Assembly: GCA_002749205.1 (NCBI GenBank)
Contig: PDOP01000004.1
Coordinates: 1-64,000, forward strand
Reading direction: 5' to 3'
DNA from: Treponema sp.
GTDB taxonomy: Bacteria > Spirochaetota > Spirochaetia > Treponematales > Treponemataceae
DNA: 64,000 nucleotides
Both the position numbers and the translations under genes were made by a program. Each line of letters begins with the position of its first letter. The first letter of the stretch is position 1. Below, piece after piece: positions 31,510 to 41,007 of the stretch. Under the pieces are notes generated by a model, which did not search any database, was not told the DNA's origin, and saw only the letters and a program-made list of their open reading frames with translations.

Positions 31510-31675
31510 TTATGTGGAGCGCTCAGTTTACTTTGGGGGGTAGCGGAGAAACAAAAGCCTTGTTAATTTAATGCAAAAGTCAAATCTGACAGAAAAAGAA
31601 GATTTGACATAATCAAATTAAAAAAAAAGGCTTTTTTTCGGAGCTAGGGGGAGCCTCCCCCTCCTTTTTGATTTT
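31510..31675 (+). repeat. Intergenic repeat family B, copy B3
   Basis: GCGCTCAGTTTACTTTGGGGGGTAGCGGAG...GAGCTAGGGGGAGCCTCCCCCT. Confidence 0.75.
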
Positions 31676-31748
31676 TTTTTTAAAAGGCTGGAAAAATTTT
31701 AAATATTATGATATAATCTTTGAACTGGATTGGTAATTGGATAATATT

Positions 31749-33866
31749 ATGAAAATAATTTCAGAAATTGAAGAGCAAGTATTAAAAGAAGTTTATCCGC
31801 AATTAAGTTTGACTGAAGACTTTGATATAGAAAGATATTTTGAACTTAGAAAATTGGGGCGAATGTCTGATGCTATCGCTTTGTATAATTCACGCCTCAG
31901 AAAAAAATACCCTGATGATGAAATGAGGGTGCAGCTTCTATCTTTCTACAGGTCAAAAGATTCCCGTTTCGGTATTTTGTTGACGGAGAATCTGTCGAAT
32001 CTGGCAATGAAAACAATAGAGCAGTTTAAGCGTGTAATAGAATATATAACAGACAAAACAATCCCGCTTGAAAAAAACGATGTTTTTGGGATTATTCAAG
32101 CCTGCGAGAGTTTAGTTTCATCTATGTCGAAAGATCGCTTTGTTGCTATCGGACAAACAGAAAAATACGCCCGTCTTGCAAATATTATCGGCTTTAGGGT
32201 AAAAGAAATGCGTGAAGCCGCTGAGCTTATTCGCCTGTATGTAACCGACAGCCTGTCTTCAGTGAGGGCTTTTCGTACTGAGCAAGCCGAGAATAAACGC
32301 TTGGAAAGAGAAAGGCAAAAGTTTGCGCCTAAACCTGTTTTTGACTTTTCAAAAATAAATTTTACAAAAGATCAAAAAGACGCAATTTTGTTGCCTTCGG
32401 GAATTCAGAGGGTTGAAGATAAAGTTATAGGCTATCTTATTAAATATTGGCACCATGTATTTGACGGTGTGTTTGAAAATTTGGTTTTAATGTATAGTCG
32501 AAAGTATAAAACAGAGCATTACAGTATTTTTATGACTATAAAAACTGCAAGAGTCAGAAATTGGCAAGATGATGAAATTTTGCATTCGGTTTTATCCAAT
32601 GTTGTTTCAGGTTATTATTACAGCATAAGCGGAGATGTATATCTGCATCAAAATTGGCTGAAAGTAAAACAGAGCTTGCTTACAGCTCCGGATAAAACAG
32701 GCTTGTCATTACTCCCTGAGCGAAAACGTCTTATAGTAAAAGCACCTCCGCTTTTGATTACAGATACTTCCAAGCGTCAAAACCCAAAGGCTGCGGTATC
32801 GTCTGCTAAAACAAAACCGGCAAGTAAGACATCTTCTACAAAGTCTGTAGCTTCCAAGAAAGATTTTTCGACTAATGCCGAAAAACTTTCTAAAATTTCT
32901 ATGGACGAAAAGAAAAAATCTCAAGAAAAATATGCTCAGCTAAAACGGGAAGAAGCACAATGGCGAAAAACCGCATCCAAAACAATGTCGTCTAACGCAA
33001 AAAAATATGCAGACCAACAAAGAGCCTTTTTGGAATCGCAAAAGCGGGGTGCATTAAAAAAATCCTCTTCACAATCCGAATTACCAAAACCAAAATCTTT
33101 ATCGCCTAAGAAGCCTTCGTTACAAAAGCAAACACAAAAAGAGCAGATACAGAAAAAGAAACTTGAGGCAAGAAATCTTGTAAAAATTCAAAGAGAAAAA
33201 GAAGAAAAAGCAAGAAAACTTGCAGTTGAAGCAAGGCTTGCAGAAAAAGCCAAAGACAGGGAAATAAAAAGAAAAGCAAAAGAAAAAGCAAAGCAGGAAG
33301 AATTGCGTAAAAAAAATCTGGCAAAACAAGCACAACGGGCTTTGCAAAACAAACAGTCTGAAAAAAATGCAGAAGAAAAAAAGTTTGCCAAAAAGATTCA
33401 AGAAAAGAAAAGGCTTGCAACTTTAGAAAAGCGTAAACGGCTTACTGCTTCAAAAAAATCGGCTTCAAAAAGAGGAGCCCCAAAAAGCCCAACTGTTAAA
33501 AAACCAAATATTTTTATTCCTCAAAAAACAGGCTATATAGACACAAGAAAAACACGCTCCATTGAGCAGATGATAAAAAGAGCAACCGGAAAAACCTATG
33601 TTGCATATAAAGATGTTTTTTTCAAAAGTATCAGACATTCCATAAGATATATTTTGGAACATTCTTCGGGACATAAACCCTCCATGTTTAAATCTGAGCA
33701 GAATATGGCCGAAAACATAATCTATGTGTTTTTGGAGCGAAACTATGATAACCCGTATCAAAATTGGCAAGAGTCAAATGCAAAGCAGGAAGTGGAGCAA
33801 CTTGGATTTAAAGTAGATAATTTAAATATAATAATAAAACATTGGGTAAAAACTAAATTGCATTAA
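31749..33866 (+). CDS. hypothetical protein with long Lys/Ala/Glu-rich coiled-coil middle region
   Basis: single long ORF; charged low-complexity segment ~32.8-33.5 kb between two more globular regions. Confidence 0.7.
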   Translation: MKIISEIEEQVLKEVYPQLSLTEDFDIERYFELRKLGRMSDAIALYNSRLRKKYPDDEMRVQLLSFYRSKDSRFGILLTENLSNLAMKTIEQFKRVIEYITDKTIPLEKNDVFGIIQACESLVSSMSKDRFVAIGQTEKYARLANIIGFRVKEMREAAELIRLYVTDSLSSVRAFRTEQAENKRLERERQKFAPKPVFDFSKINFTKDQKDAILLPSGIQRVEDKVIGYLIKYWHHVFDGVFENLVLMYSRKYKTEHYSIFMTIKTARVRNWQDDEILHSVLSNVVSGYYYSISGDVYLHQNWLKVKQSLLTAPDKTGLSLLPERKRLIVKAPPLLITDTSKRQNPKAAVSSAKTKPASKTSSTKSVASKKDFSTNAEKLSKISMDEKKKSQEKYAQLKREEAQWRKTASKTMSSNAKKYADQQRAFLESQKRGALKKSSSQSELPKPKSLSPKKPSLQKQTQKEQIQKKKLEARNLVKIQREKEEKARKLAVEARLAEKAKDREIKRKAKEKAKQEELRKKNLAKQAQRALQNKQSEKNAEEKKFAKKIQEKKRLATLEKRKRLTASKKSASKRGAPKSPTVKKPNIFIPQKTGYIDTRKTRSIEQMIKRATGKTYVAYKDVFFKSIRHSIRYILEHSSGHKPSMFKSEQNMAENIIYVFLERNYDNPYQNWQESNAKQEVEQLGFKVDNLNIIIKHWVKTKLH

Positions 33867-33895
33867 AACCGGAGAATAGCCAAAAGCACGAAATG

Positions 33896-34957
33896 CTAAT
33901 TCTCTTTTGATTCTATTTTAATTTGAAGTTTTTCATCTGTGATTTTATACGAGCCGTCTTTGAAAATAAAAACAGCTTCAGTATTTGAAAAGCCTTTAAG
34001 TAAGTCCAAACTTTTTTCGTATCCCAATGCAAAACACGAAGTTGAAAGTGCATCGGCGATTATTGATTTATCCGAAATAATTGTTACCGAAACCAAATTA
34101 TTTTCTACAGGATAACCTGTTTGACTGTCCAAAATGTGATGATACTTTTTTCCGTTACTTTCAAAAAACCGCTCATAAGTTCCTGAGGTAACAACCGTCT
34201 GATTTTCAAGTGTAAGCACAAAAGCCAAATCTGCATTTTTTTTAAATGGCGAGCGTATTCCTATTTTCCATTTTGTTTTTTTTGAGCCGCTTGTTTTTTT
34301 ATTACCTATAGCATAAACATTGCCGCCCAAATTTATAATAGCATTTTTAATTCCTTCTTCTCTTAAAATTTTAGCCACTTCATCTGCCGCAAACCCTTTT
34401 ACAATTGCACCTAAATCTATTTTTGTCCGCTCATCTTTTAAAAACACATAACCGTGTTTTAATTCAATGTTTTGGTAAACAGCATATTTAAGGTTCTCTT
34501 TAATTTGAAAATCATCAGGTACGCTCGCATTATCGAAACCTATGTTCCACAGCTTTATAATCTTACCCATTGCAGGATTAAATGCGGAATTGGTTTTTTG
34601 GGCAAATTCACAGGCTGTACTTAAAACACTGTAAAGCTCATCTGACACTTTAACCGGTTTTTTGAATGCGGTTTTATTTATATCGGCAAGCTCTGAAGTA
34701 TCCGTATTGGCATTGAAAATACCGTCAATTTCATAAAGACGCTCAAAAGCTTTTTTTAAAGCAGCTTCAGCATTTTTGTGATATTCGACTTTGATTAAAC
34801 AGAATGTACCAAGCACAAATTCACTTTGCTGTTTTGGCTTACATGAAACAAATGTAACCGAAATAAAACAAACAAATAAAAAATAAAAAAGAGACTTTTT
34901 TATTTTTTGCATTGACTTACTTGCAACCGGTTTTACTGACATAATAGTATTGATCAT
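33896..34957 (-). CDS. apbE: FAD:protein FMN transferase (ApbE)
   Basis: KIDLGAIVKGFAADEVAKILREEGIKNAIINLGGNVYAIG; HHILDSQTGYPV. Confidence 0.93.
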   Translation of the reverse strand: MINTIMSVKPVASKSMQKIKKSLFYFLFVCFISVTFVSCKPKQQSEFVLGTFCLIKVEYHKNAEAALKKAFERLYEIDGIFNANTDTSELADINKTAFKKPVKVSDELYSVLSTACEFAQKTNSAFNPAMGKIIKLWNIGFDNASVPDDFQIKENLKYAVYQNIELKHGYVFLKDERTKIDLGAIVKGFAADEVAKILREEGIKNAIINLGGNVYAIGNKKTSGSKKTKWKIGIRSPFKKNADLAFVLTLENQTVVTSGTYERFFESNGKKYHHILDSQTGYPVENNLVSVTIISDKSIIADALSTSCFALGYEKSLDLLKGFSNTEAVFIFKDGSYKITDEKLQIKIESKEN

Positions 34958-36159
34958 CTTGATTTAATTTCCATACAAGTATTCTTAATAAGTATTTTAT
35001 CGAGACTTAAAATTATATTTTTTTTATCTATTTTACTTTTTGAATCTGAAAAGACCTTAAAAATAAAAAGTGCATTGGAAATTAAATTTCCCAAATTACC
35101 GCTTAAAGACATCTTGCAATTCAGTACCCATTTTGATATAAACAATAATGTTTCAAAAATTAAAAATTTTTCAATGCCGGTGTTTAATGCAACTGATGTT
35201 ATATCAAACCCGATAAATTCAAAAAGTACTTTACCGCTCGGATTAAACAAATTGAACAAAACTATAAAAAAGGCAAACATCAAAATATTTAACACTCTTA
35301 ATTTAATCTTTTCACTCAAGCATAAAATTAAAGTTGCAGAAAAAAGAAGAGCTTTAACTTCAAGGTTGTTTATCAAAAATAGACCGGCCAACAAAAATGT
35401 TCCAACAAAAATTCTAAACCGAGCGGAGCGATATAATCGAGCTGCTTGCAAAAGTCGGTTACTTTTGCAAGTATCTGAGCCGGTTGTAAAATTGCAAAAC
35501 TCATCCGGCTTTTGCAATTTCCTCAATCCATTTGTTTCGTTTGATATATCTTTTTTATGAACATTTAATGATTTTAATATGGAAGAGTTACAAGAAGAAC
35601 CAAAAGAAAAGTTAAACTTGTTTTCAACCACTGCTTTATACCAACTTGATTTTAACACAAAGGCATTTACAAACACACCTAAAAAAAACGAAGTAATCAA
35701 ACCCAACAATAAAAACAAAGGTGCAAAATAAAAAGTTGATTCACCAAAAATAAAAACATACGAAAGAAATAATTGCACCACACCGGAAAAAGCGGCACCT
35801 GCACAGCTTATACCGATATATGAAATCGTTTTTTTTGGCACAAACTTAAGAGCATACATTACCAAACCGGACGAAAAAGTCCCCGCCAACGAAAAGAAAA
35901 AAACGTAAGAAAAAAGCGTTCCCGAAATTAAACCCTGCCCCAGAACCTTTATTATAAGCAAAAGCAAAAACAAAGCAAGGGGCAGAATATTGGTTGCTAA
36001 AATAACAGCCAAATTCGCAAGCCCCAGTCTGAAAAAAGGCAAAGGCTTCGGAACTAAAAGTTCAATTGCGGAAAGGAAAAAACACAAACCCGCAAAAAAT
36101 GAAAGCAGGTTTGCATTGTTTTTTTTTAATCTCAGCAAGAAGGACCGCACCCCGAGCAA
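34954..36159 (-). CDS. Gx transporter / heptaprenyl diphosphate synthase component I-like membrane protein with extended C-terminal region
   Basis: LGLANLAVILATNILPLALFLLLLIIKVLGQGLISGTLFSYVFFFSLAGTFSSGLVMYAL; contains repeat D2 in the linker. Confidence 0.75.
   Translation of the reverse strand: MLGVRSFLLRLKKNNANLLSFFAGLCFFLSAIELLVPKPLPFFRLGLANLAVILATNILPLALFLLLLIIKVLGQGLISGTLFSYVFFFSLAGTFSSGLVMYALKFVPKKTISYIGISCAGAAFSGVVQLFLSYVFIFGESTFYFAPLFLLLGLITSFFLGVFVNAFVLKSSWYKAVVENKFNFSFGSSCNSSILKSLNVHKKDISNETNGLRKLQKPDEFCNFTTGSDTCKSNRLLQAARLYRSARFRIFVGTFLLAGLFLINNLEVKALLFSATLILCLSEKIKLRVLNILMFAFFIVLFNLFNPSGKVLFEFIGFDITSVALNTGIEKFLIFETLLFISKWVLNCKMSLSGNLGNLISNALFIFKVFSDSKSKIDKKNIILSLDKILIKNTCMEIKSR
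35437..35525 (-). repeat. Short dispersed repeat family D, copy D2 (inside CDS)
   Basis: Reverse complement GAGGAAATTGCAAAAGCCGGATGAGTTTTGCAATTTTACAACCGGCTCAGATACTTGCAAAAGTAACCGACTTTTGCAAGCAGCTCG. Confidence 0.7.
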
Positions 36160-36677
36160 GAAGATCCACAGCTATCCGAAGAGCAACCGCAATCGCAAGA
36201 AGAATGAGCAATCATACTGAGAATATTGTTTATCTCTTCTTCGGTACTTTTTCTGACACCCAAAACCTTAACATCAAAATTTAAAGTTTTCCCTGCCATA
36301 GGGTGATTGGCATCTACGATAACCTTATCTTCTTTAATTTCTTTAATACGCACCAGATGCCCACTGTCACCTGACTCAAACTGCATACCGATTTCAATCT
36401 TAACATCTTCGGGAAAAAGCGAGCGCTCAACTTCAAAAATCATTGCCTCCGAAGCTTCGCCGTAACCTTCCTCAGGCGGAAGAGTCAATTGAAATTCCGC
36501 CCCCTCTTCCATGCCTTCAAACTTCGCTTCAAGACCCGGAAGAATTATACCGTATCCGTGAACATAATTTGCACTTCCATCATCTGTGGAGTCCAAAACG
36601 ATCCCATTCTCATCTTTGAGTACATACTCAAATTCTACTGTAGTATTTTTTGTAATTTTCATACCGCATACTATCAT
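36132..36677 (-). CDS. slyD: FKBP-type peptidyl-prolyl isomerase SlyD with Cys-rich tail
   Basis: YVHGYGIILPGLEAKFEGMEEGAEFQLTLPPEEGYGE; VDANHPMAGKTLNFDVKVLGVR; C-terminal CDCGCSSDSCGSSCSGCGPSC. Confidence 0.92.
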   Translation of the reverse strand: MIVCGMKITKNTTVEFEYVLKDENGIVLDSTDDGSANYVHGYGIILPGLEAKFEGMEEGAEFQLTLPPEEGYGEASEAMIFEVERSLFPEDVKIEIGMQFESGDSGHLVRIKEIKEDKVIVDANHPMAGKTLNFDVKVLGVRKSTEEEINNILSMIAHSSCDCGCSSDSCGSSCSGCGPSC

Positions 36678-36734
36678 ATTTTAAAATACTTTACAATAAC
36701 AAAAATGAGTTTATAAAAATAAATTTGAAGCAAT

Positions 36735-36940
36735 GAAATGTTGCAGAGGTTCTAATCAAGAAAATGATAGAGAAAATTGCAACATTTCATGCTTCCAACC
36801 CTCAAGTGCCTTGTATCTTTCGCTCTTTTCTTAAATTGTATTAAAAGGCGTTTTCCCTCCGGTCAACCGCCTTATTTGTGCTTTTTAATCGAGCGAAAGG
36901 ATATCGGCACTTTCAAAATCAGGTTAAACCCATTTCCTTT
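36735..36940 (+). repeat. Structured intergenic repeat family A, copy A4
   Basis: AAGTGCC(36804-36810)/GGCACTT(36906-36912); CTTTCGCTC(36817-36825)/GAGCGAAAG(36891-36899); AAGGCG(36845-36850)/CGCCTT(36868-36873). Confidence 0.75.
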
Positions 36941-37112
36941 CAGGCCGGAATACTGCTTTAAATCCTGTTGCAGTTTTTTTAAACTGCTTTAAACTCTGTT
37001 GCAGTTTAAGGCTAAAGGTTGTAACTTTGATTATTGTTTTATTTTTTAAATATATAAATTTGAGTTGCACAGATGCCTCATTTTTGATATAATTTTCGAC
37101 AAGGAGAAGGAT

Positions 37113-38597
37113 ATGCAAAAATCGAAAAGTAAAATTACTGCTTTTGCGGCTGTTATATCTGTTTGTTTAACCTGTTTTATTTTGCTTGCCGCAAGATGCT
37201 CAAGCGACCCCGGAAGTGCAAACACTTTAACTGCCTATGCGGATACGGGAGTGGACGGCAAAATCAGCGGTGATTCAATTGGTTTTTTGGAAAAACTGCA
37301 AAAAGCAAATCGTGAGTTAGCGGCGTATATTTTGCCGTCAGTTGTTACCGTTGATGTAATTGAAACGAGGGTAGTCGATAATGGCGGACAAAACTTTCCA
37401 TGGTTCTTTTTTAATCAGCCGGACTCACCTGAGGGGAATAAACGGGAATATAAGCAGGAAGGACTGGGCTCGGGTTTTATCGTAAAACAAAGCGGAAAAA
37501 AATATTATGTTTTAACTAATCAGCATGTAACGGGAAATGCAAGCGATATAACGATTATCCTTAATACCGGCGAAAAAATTAAAGGCGAGCTTGTAGGTAC
37601 AGATAAGCGAAAAGATATAGCGTTGGTCAGTTTCGAATCAAATAAGGATTTACAGGTTGCCAAAATGGGCGACTCAAATACGGTTCAAGTCGGCGATCCT
37701 GTTTTTGCAGTAGGCTCTCCGATGGGGTATGTTTCTTCTATTACAAGCGGAATGATAAGTGCCTTAGGTCGCTCGGGAGGCCCTAATGAAAATAACATAA
37801 ATGATTTTTTTCAAACCGATGCTGCTATCAATCAAGGTAACTCAGGAGGCCCGCTTGTAAATATTTACGGCGAAGTTATCGGTATAAACAACTGGATAGC
37901 TTCTTCAAGCGGCGGCTCGCAAGGTTTGGGTTTTTCCATTCCCATAAACAATGTAAAGCGTGCGGTAGACGACTTTATTGAATACGGTGAGGTTAAGTAC
38001 GGCTGGTTGGGTGTTCAGCTGACTCCTATAACGCCGGAAGATGTACAGAGCCTTGGGCTTAAAGACCAAAAAGGCACTTTGGTTGCTCAGATTTTTTTGG
38101 ATTCCCCTGCGATTAAAGGCGGAATGCAAGCGGGCGATTTTATAATCGAGCTCAACGGAAAACCTGTTGAATCTTATGATGAGTTGGTTCGTAATGTCGG
38201 AGATTTGACTATTGGCGAAAAAGCAAGTTTTAAAGTGATACGCAACGGACAGAAAAAAGAAATTGAAGTAAAAATAGAATCCAGAGAAGAAAATATTGTT
38301 TCGGATTATGCAAAATTATGGCCGGGATTTGTTGCTTATACAATAACACCTAAAATTCGAGAACAATTAAAACTCGATAAAAAACTTAATGGTGTTTTGG
38401 TTACCAATATTCAAACAAAAACACCGGCTGTGTTAATGGGGCTTAAAAATGCCGATGTAGTTGTTTCCGTAAACGATAAGTCTGTGTCAAATTTAAGAGA
38501 GTTTTACGCTGAGCTTGCAAAAGCAAAAGGTGAAGTTTGGTTTAAATTTGTTCGAGAAGGTAAAGAGTTTTCGACCATAAGGTATAAACTAAAATAA
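37113..38597 (+). CDS. DegP/HtrA-family periplasmic serine protease
   Basis: trypsin-like GNSGGPLV, LTNQHVTG, two PDZ domains; start moved to 37113 by AAGGAGAAGG RBS. Confidence 0.93.
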   Translation: MQKSKSKITAFAAVISVCLTCFILLAARCSSDPGSANTLTAYADTGVDGKISGDSIGFLEKLQKANRELAAYILPSVVTVDVIETRVVDNGGQNFPWFFFNQPDSPEGNKREYKQEGLGSGFIVKQSGKKYYVLTNQHVTGNASDITIILNTGEKIKGELVGTDKRKDIALVSFESNKDLQVAKMGDSNTVQVGDPVFAVGSPMGYVSSITSGMISALGRSGGPNENNINDFFQTDAAINQGNSGGPLVNIYGEVIGINNWIASSSGGSQGLGFSIPINNVKRAVDDFIEYGEVKYGWLGVQLTPITPEDVQSLGLKDQKGTLVAQIFLDSPAIKGGMQAGDFIIELNGKPVESYDELVRNVGDLTIGEKASFKVIRNGQKKEIEVKIESREENIVSDYAKLWPGFVAYTITPKIREQLKLDKKLNGVLVTNIQTKTPAVLMGLKNADVVVSVNDKSVSNLREFYAELAKAKGEVWFKFVREGKEFSTIRYKLK

Positions 38598-38606
38598 ATA
38601 AATAAA

Positions 38607-38644
38607 TTAACTTTTTAAAAGTCTTGCGACTTTTAAAAAGTTAA
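38607..38644 (+). terminator. perfect 17-bp inverted repeat between htrA and ppk2
   Basis: TTAACTTTTTAAAAGTC TTGC GACTTTTAAAAAGTTAA. Confidence 0.6.
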
Positions 38645-38665
38645 TCAGTATAGGAATTATGTAAA

Positions 38666-39520
38666 ATGAAAATAAAAAAATATTTTGCCGGTGATGATAT
38701 TAAGTTAAAATATTTTTCGACACGGTGTGAAGAAGATTTGAATAAAGGTGAAGTTAAATCTATACTTATGCCTGAAAATTTAAAAAAGATGACAGACTAT
38801 CAAAGCAAATTGTATGCGGAAGGGAAAAAAGGTTTAATTGTTGTTTTTCAGGCTATGGATACTGCCGGAAAAGACGGCGTGATTAAACATGTTATGACTT
38901 CTTTAAATCCGCAAGGTATGTATGTTGCATCTTTTAAAGCTCCGTCCGGTGTTGAAATGTCTCATGATTATCTTTGGCGCATTCATAAACATGCACCCTC
39001 TCGAGGCTGTGTTACGGTTTTTAATCGCTCGCATTATGAAGATGTAATTATTGCGAGAGTACATGATTTGGTTAAAAACCAAAAACTTCCCGATTCGATG
39101 AAGCATGACGGTATATGGAATGACCGTTACGAACAAATTCGCAATTACGAAAGTTACCTGCATGAAAACGGTATTCATATTGTTAAATTTTTCTTGCATC
39201 TTTCAAAAGATGAGCAGAGGGAAAGGCTTCTTTCAAGAATTGATGAGCCTGAAAAAAACTGGAAGTTTTCTAGTGCGGATATACACGAGAGAAAGTATTG
39301 GAATGATTACCAAGATGCGTACGAAAAAGTTTTACAAAAAACTTCAACGGAAAAATCTCCATGGTATATAATTCCTGCTGACCAAAAATGGTTTTCACGA
39401 TATTTGGTTTCAGAAATTCTTGTTGAAAAATTTAAAGACCTTAATCCTGAGTTTCCAAAACTGCCCGAAGACGAGCTTGACAATTTGGCAAAGTGGCGTG
39501 AGGAGCTTTTAAACGATTAG
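38666..39520 (+). CDS. polyphosphate kinase 2 family protein
   Basis: VVFQAMDTAGKDGVIKHVMTSLNPQG; FNRSHYEDVIIARVHDLV. Confidence 0.93.
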   Translation: MKIKKYFAGDDIKLKYFSTRCEEDLNKGEVKSILMPENLKKMTDYQSKLYAEGKKGLIVVFQAMDTAGKDGVIKHVMTSLNPQGMYVASFKAPSGVEMSHDYLWRIHKHAPSRGCVTVFNRSHYEDVIIARVHDLVKNQKLPDSMKHDGIWNDRYEQIRNYESYLHENGIHIVKFFLHLSKDEQRERLLSRIDEPEKNWKFSSADIHERKYWNDYQDAYEKVLQKTSTEKSPWYIIPADQKWFSRYLVSEILVEKFKDLNPEFPKLPEDELDNLAKWREELLND

Positions 39521-39629
39521 ACAAATTGTTTACCCTGTTTGAAATATTTTCATTCAGTGTATTTTATGATGTGTTTATTTTTGTAAGATTAAAATTATTG
39601 TTTTTAATTTCGTCTGTAATTTTGCAAAC

Positions 39630-39846
39630 TTGCGACTTTTAAAACTGCGAAAGGGATAGAAGTGGAATTTTAATGCCGATTGTTAATGCAAGTAATATCG
39701 GTTGTAAGTGTAACGGAAAACGATATTTATTTTAAAAAGAAGAGGGATTAAAATTAAGAACGGATAGCCCGTTTTTTACATTGCGTGAATTAAAACTTAA
39801 AATTTAAGCGGTGAATTTAAAACTCGCAATGTAAAAATTCGCTTTA
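39630..39846 (+). repeat. Intergenic repeat family C, copy C3
   Basis: GCGAAAGGGATAGAAGTGGAATTTTAATGCCG...GATTAAAATTAAGAACGGATAGCCCGTTTTTTACATTGCG...CGCAATGTAAAAATTCGC. Confidence 0.8.
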
Positions 39847-39848
39847 AA

Positions 39849-40532
39849 TTATTTTTGTGGTTTTTCTGCATCGCTTTTTCTAATGTAAACCGGTGCGCAG
39901 TAATCGTTGACGGTTTTTGTTAAAAGTTGCTCTTTGTTTTGGTGAAAAAAGTTGAGCATACTGAGTGAGAATACGCTTTTTTCTTCGATGAAAATTACGG
40001 GGGCATTGAATTCGTGTTTGACGCGCTCTTGTATTTGCATAATTCCTCTGCCCAAAAAAATGCAGGGTTTATTTAAATCGCATAATTTTAAAAAAGTTTC
40101 TATTGGCTCGTCTAGGGTGTCTGTTTTGGCGATTTTTTTGTTAAAGAGTTGTCCGTAAAAGCGGTTTCGTTTTGCATCTATTAAAGTGAGTAAGTTGTCG
40201 CACCAGGCATTATCTTGGCTGTTGAACATTTGCGCCATACATTCGAGTGTGGGAACGGGAATTAGTTTTGCGTTTGTTTTTAAGTTTATTGCTTTTGCCG
40301 TTGCGTATGCCGAGCGAAGTCCTGTAAATGTTCCCGGCCCTTCGGCACAGATTACAATTTCTGTTTCGTTTGCCTGAAATCCTGCTTGCTCTACAGCGTC
40401 GCTCATCATCGGAATAATGCTTTCTGTGTGGCGACGAGTTTTTGGCGAAAAAGCGTTTGTGTATGTTCCGTTTGGGCCTTCTGCCGTAATCGAGATTTGG
40501 TTTGTTATTGTGTCAATCGAAATAATGTTCAT
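39849..40532 (-). CDS. tsaB: tRNA N6-threonylcarbamoyladenosine biosynthesis protein TsaB
   Basis: ISIDTITNQISITAEGP...; CAEGPGTFTGLRSAYATAKAINL. Confidence 0.93.
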   Translation of the reverse strand: MNIISIDTITNQISITAEGPNGTYTNAFSPKTRRHTESIIPMMSDAVEQAGFQANETEIVICAEGPGTFTGLRSAYATAKAINLKTNAKLIPVPTLECMAQMFNSQDNAWCDNLLTLIDAKRNRFYGQLFNKKIAKTDTLDEPIETFLKLCDLNKPCIFLGRGIMQIQERVKHEFNAPVIFIEEKSVFSLSMLNFFHQNKEQLLTKTVNDYCAPVYIRKSDAEKPQK

Positions 40533-40549
40533 TTTTTATCCTTTAGTTT

Positions 40550-40999
40550 TCAGGTTAAGTTTTCGGGTGCGTTTGTTATCGAGAGTTTTCTCGAGCCGTC
40601 TTTATTTATTTCGATGTGTATTTTGATTGCCTTTTCAGGTATGGCTTCTTCAATTTTTTCTGCCCACTCGATTATACATACTCCTGTGCCAAAAAGCATT
40701 TCATCGCCGCCTATGTCCCAAAAGTCATTTGCACATTCCAATCGGTATACATCAATGTGATATAAATGTAATCTTCCTTTATCGTATTCTGAAATGATTG
40801 TAAATGTAGGGCTTGTAATTGTTTCTGTTATGTCAAGTCCTAAAGCTATTCCTTTTGTTAAACATGTTTTTCCGGCTCCGAGTGTTCCGTCCAATGTAAC
40901 AACATCGCCTGCTTTCAGTATTTTTCCGATTTTTTTTCCAATGCATATCATTTCAGATTCAGTTGATGCTGTTCTGGTTTGGGCTTTGTTTATTTTCAT
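40550..40999 (-). CDS. tsaE: tRNA threonylcarbamoyladenosine biosynthesis ATPase TsaE
   Basis: DVVTLDGTLGAGKTCLTKGIALGL; TSPTFTIISEYDKGRLHLYHIDVYRL. Confidence 0.93.
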   Translation of the reverse strand: MKINKAQTRTASTESEMICIGKKIGKILKAGDVVTLDGTLGAGKTCLTKGIALGLDITETITSPTFTIISEYDKGRLHLYHIDVYRLECANDFWDIGGDEMLFGTGVCIIEWAEKIEEAIPEKAIKIHIEINKDGSRKLSITNAPENLT

Positions 41000-41007
41000 C
41001 TGTATGC

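Noticed and set aside
33106-33420. Phe/Leu-rich ORFs antisense to the Lys-rich 709-aa protein
   Set aside because: Caused by reading AAA/AAG-rich sequence backwards.
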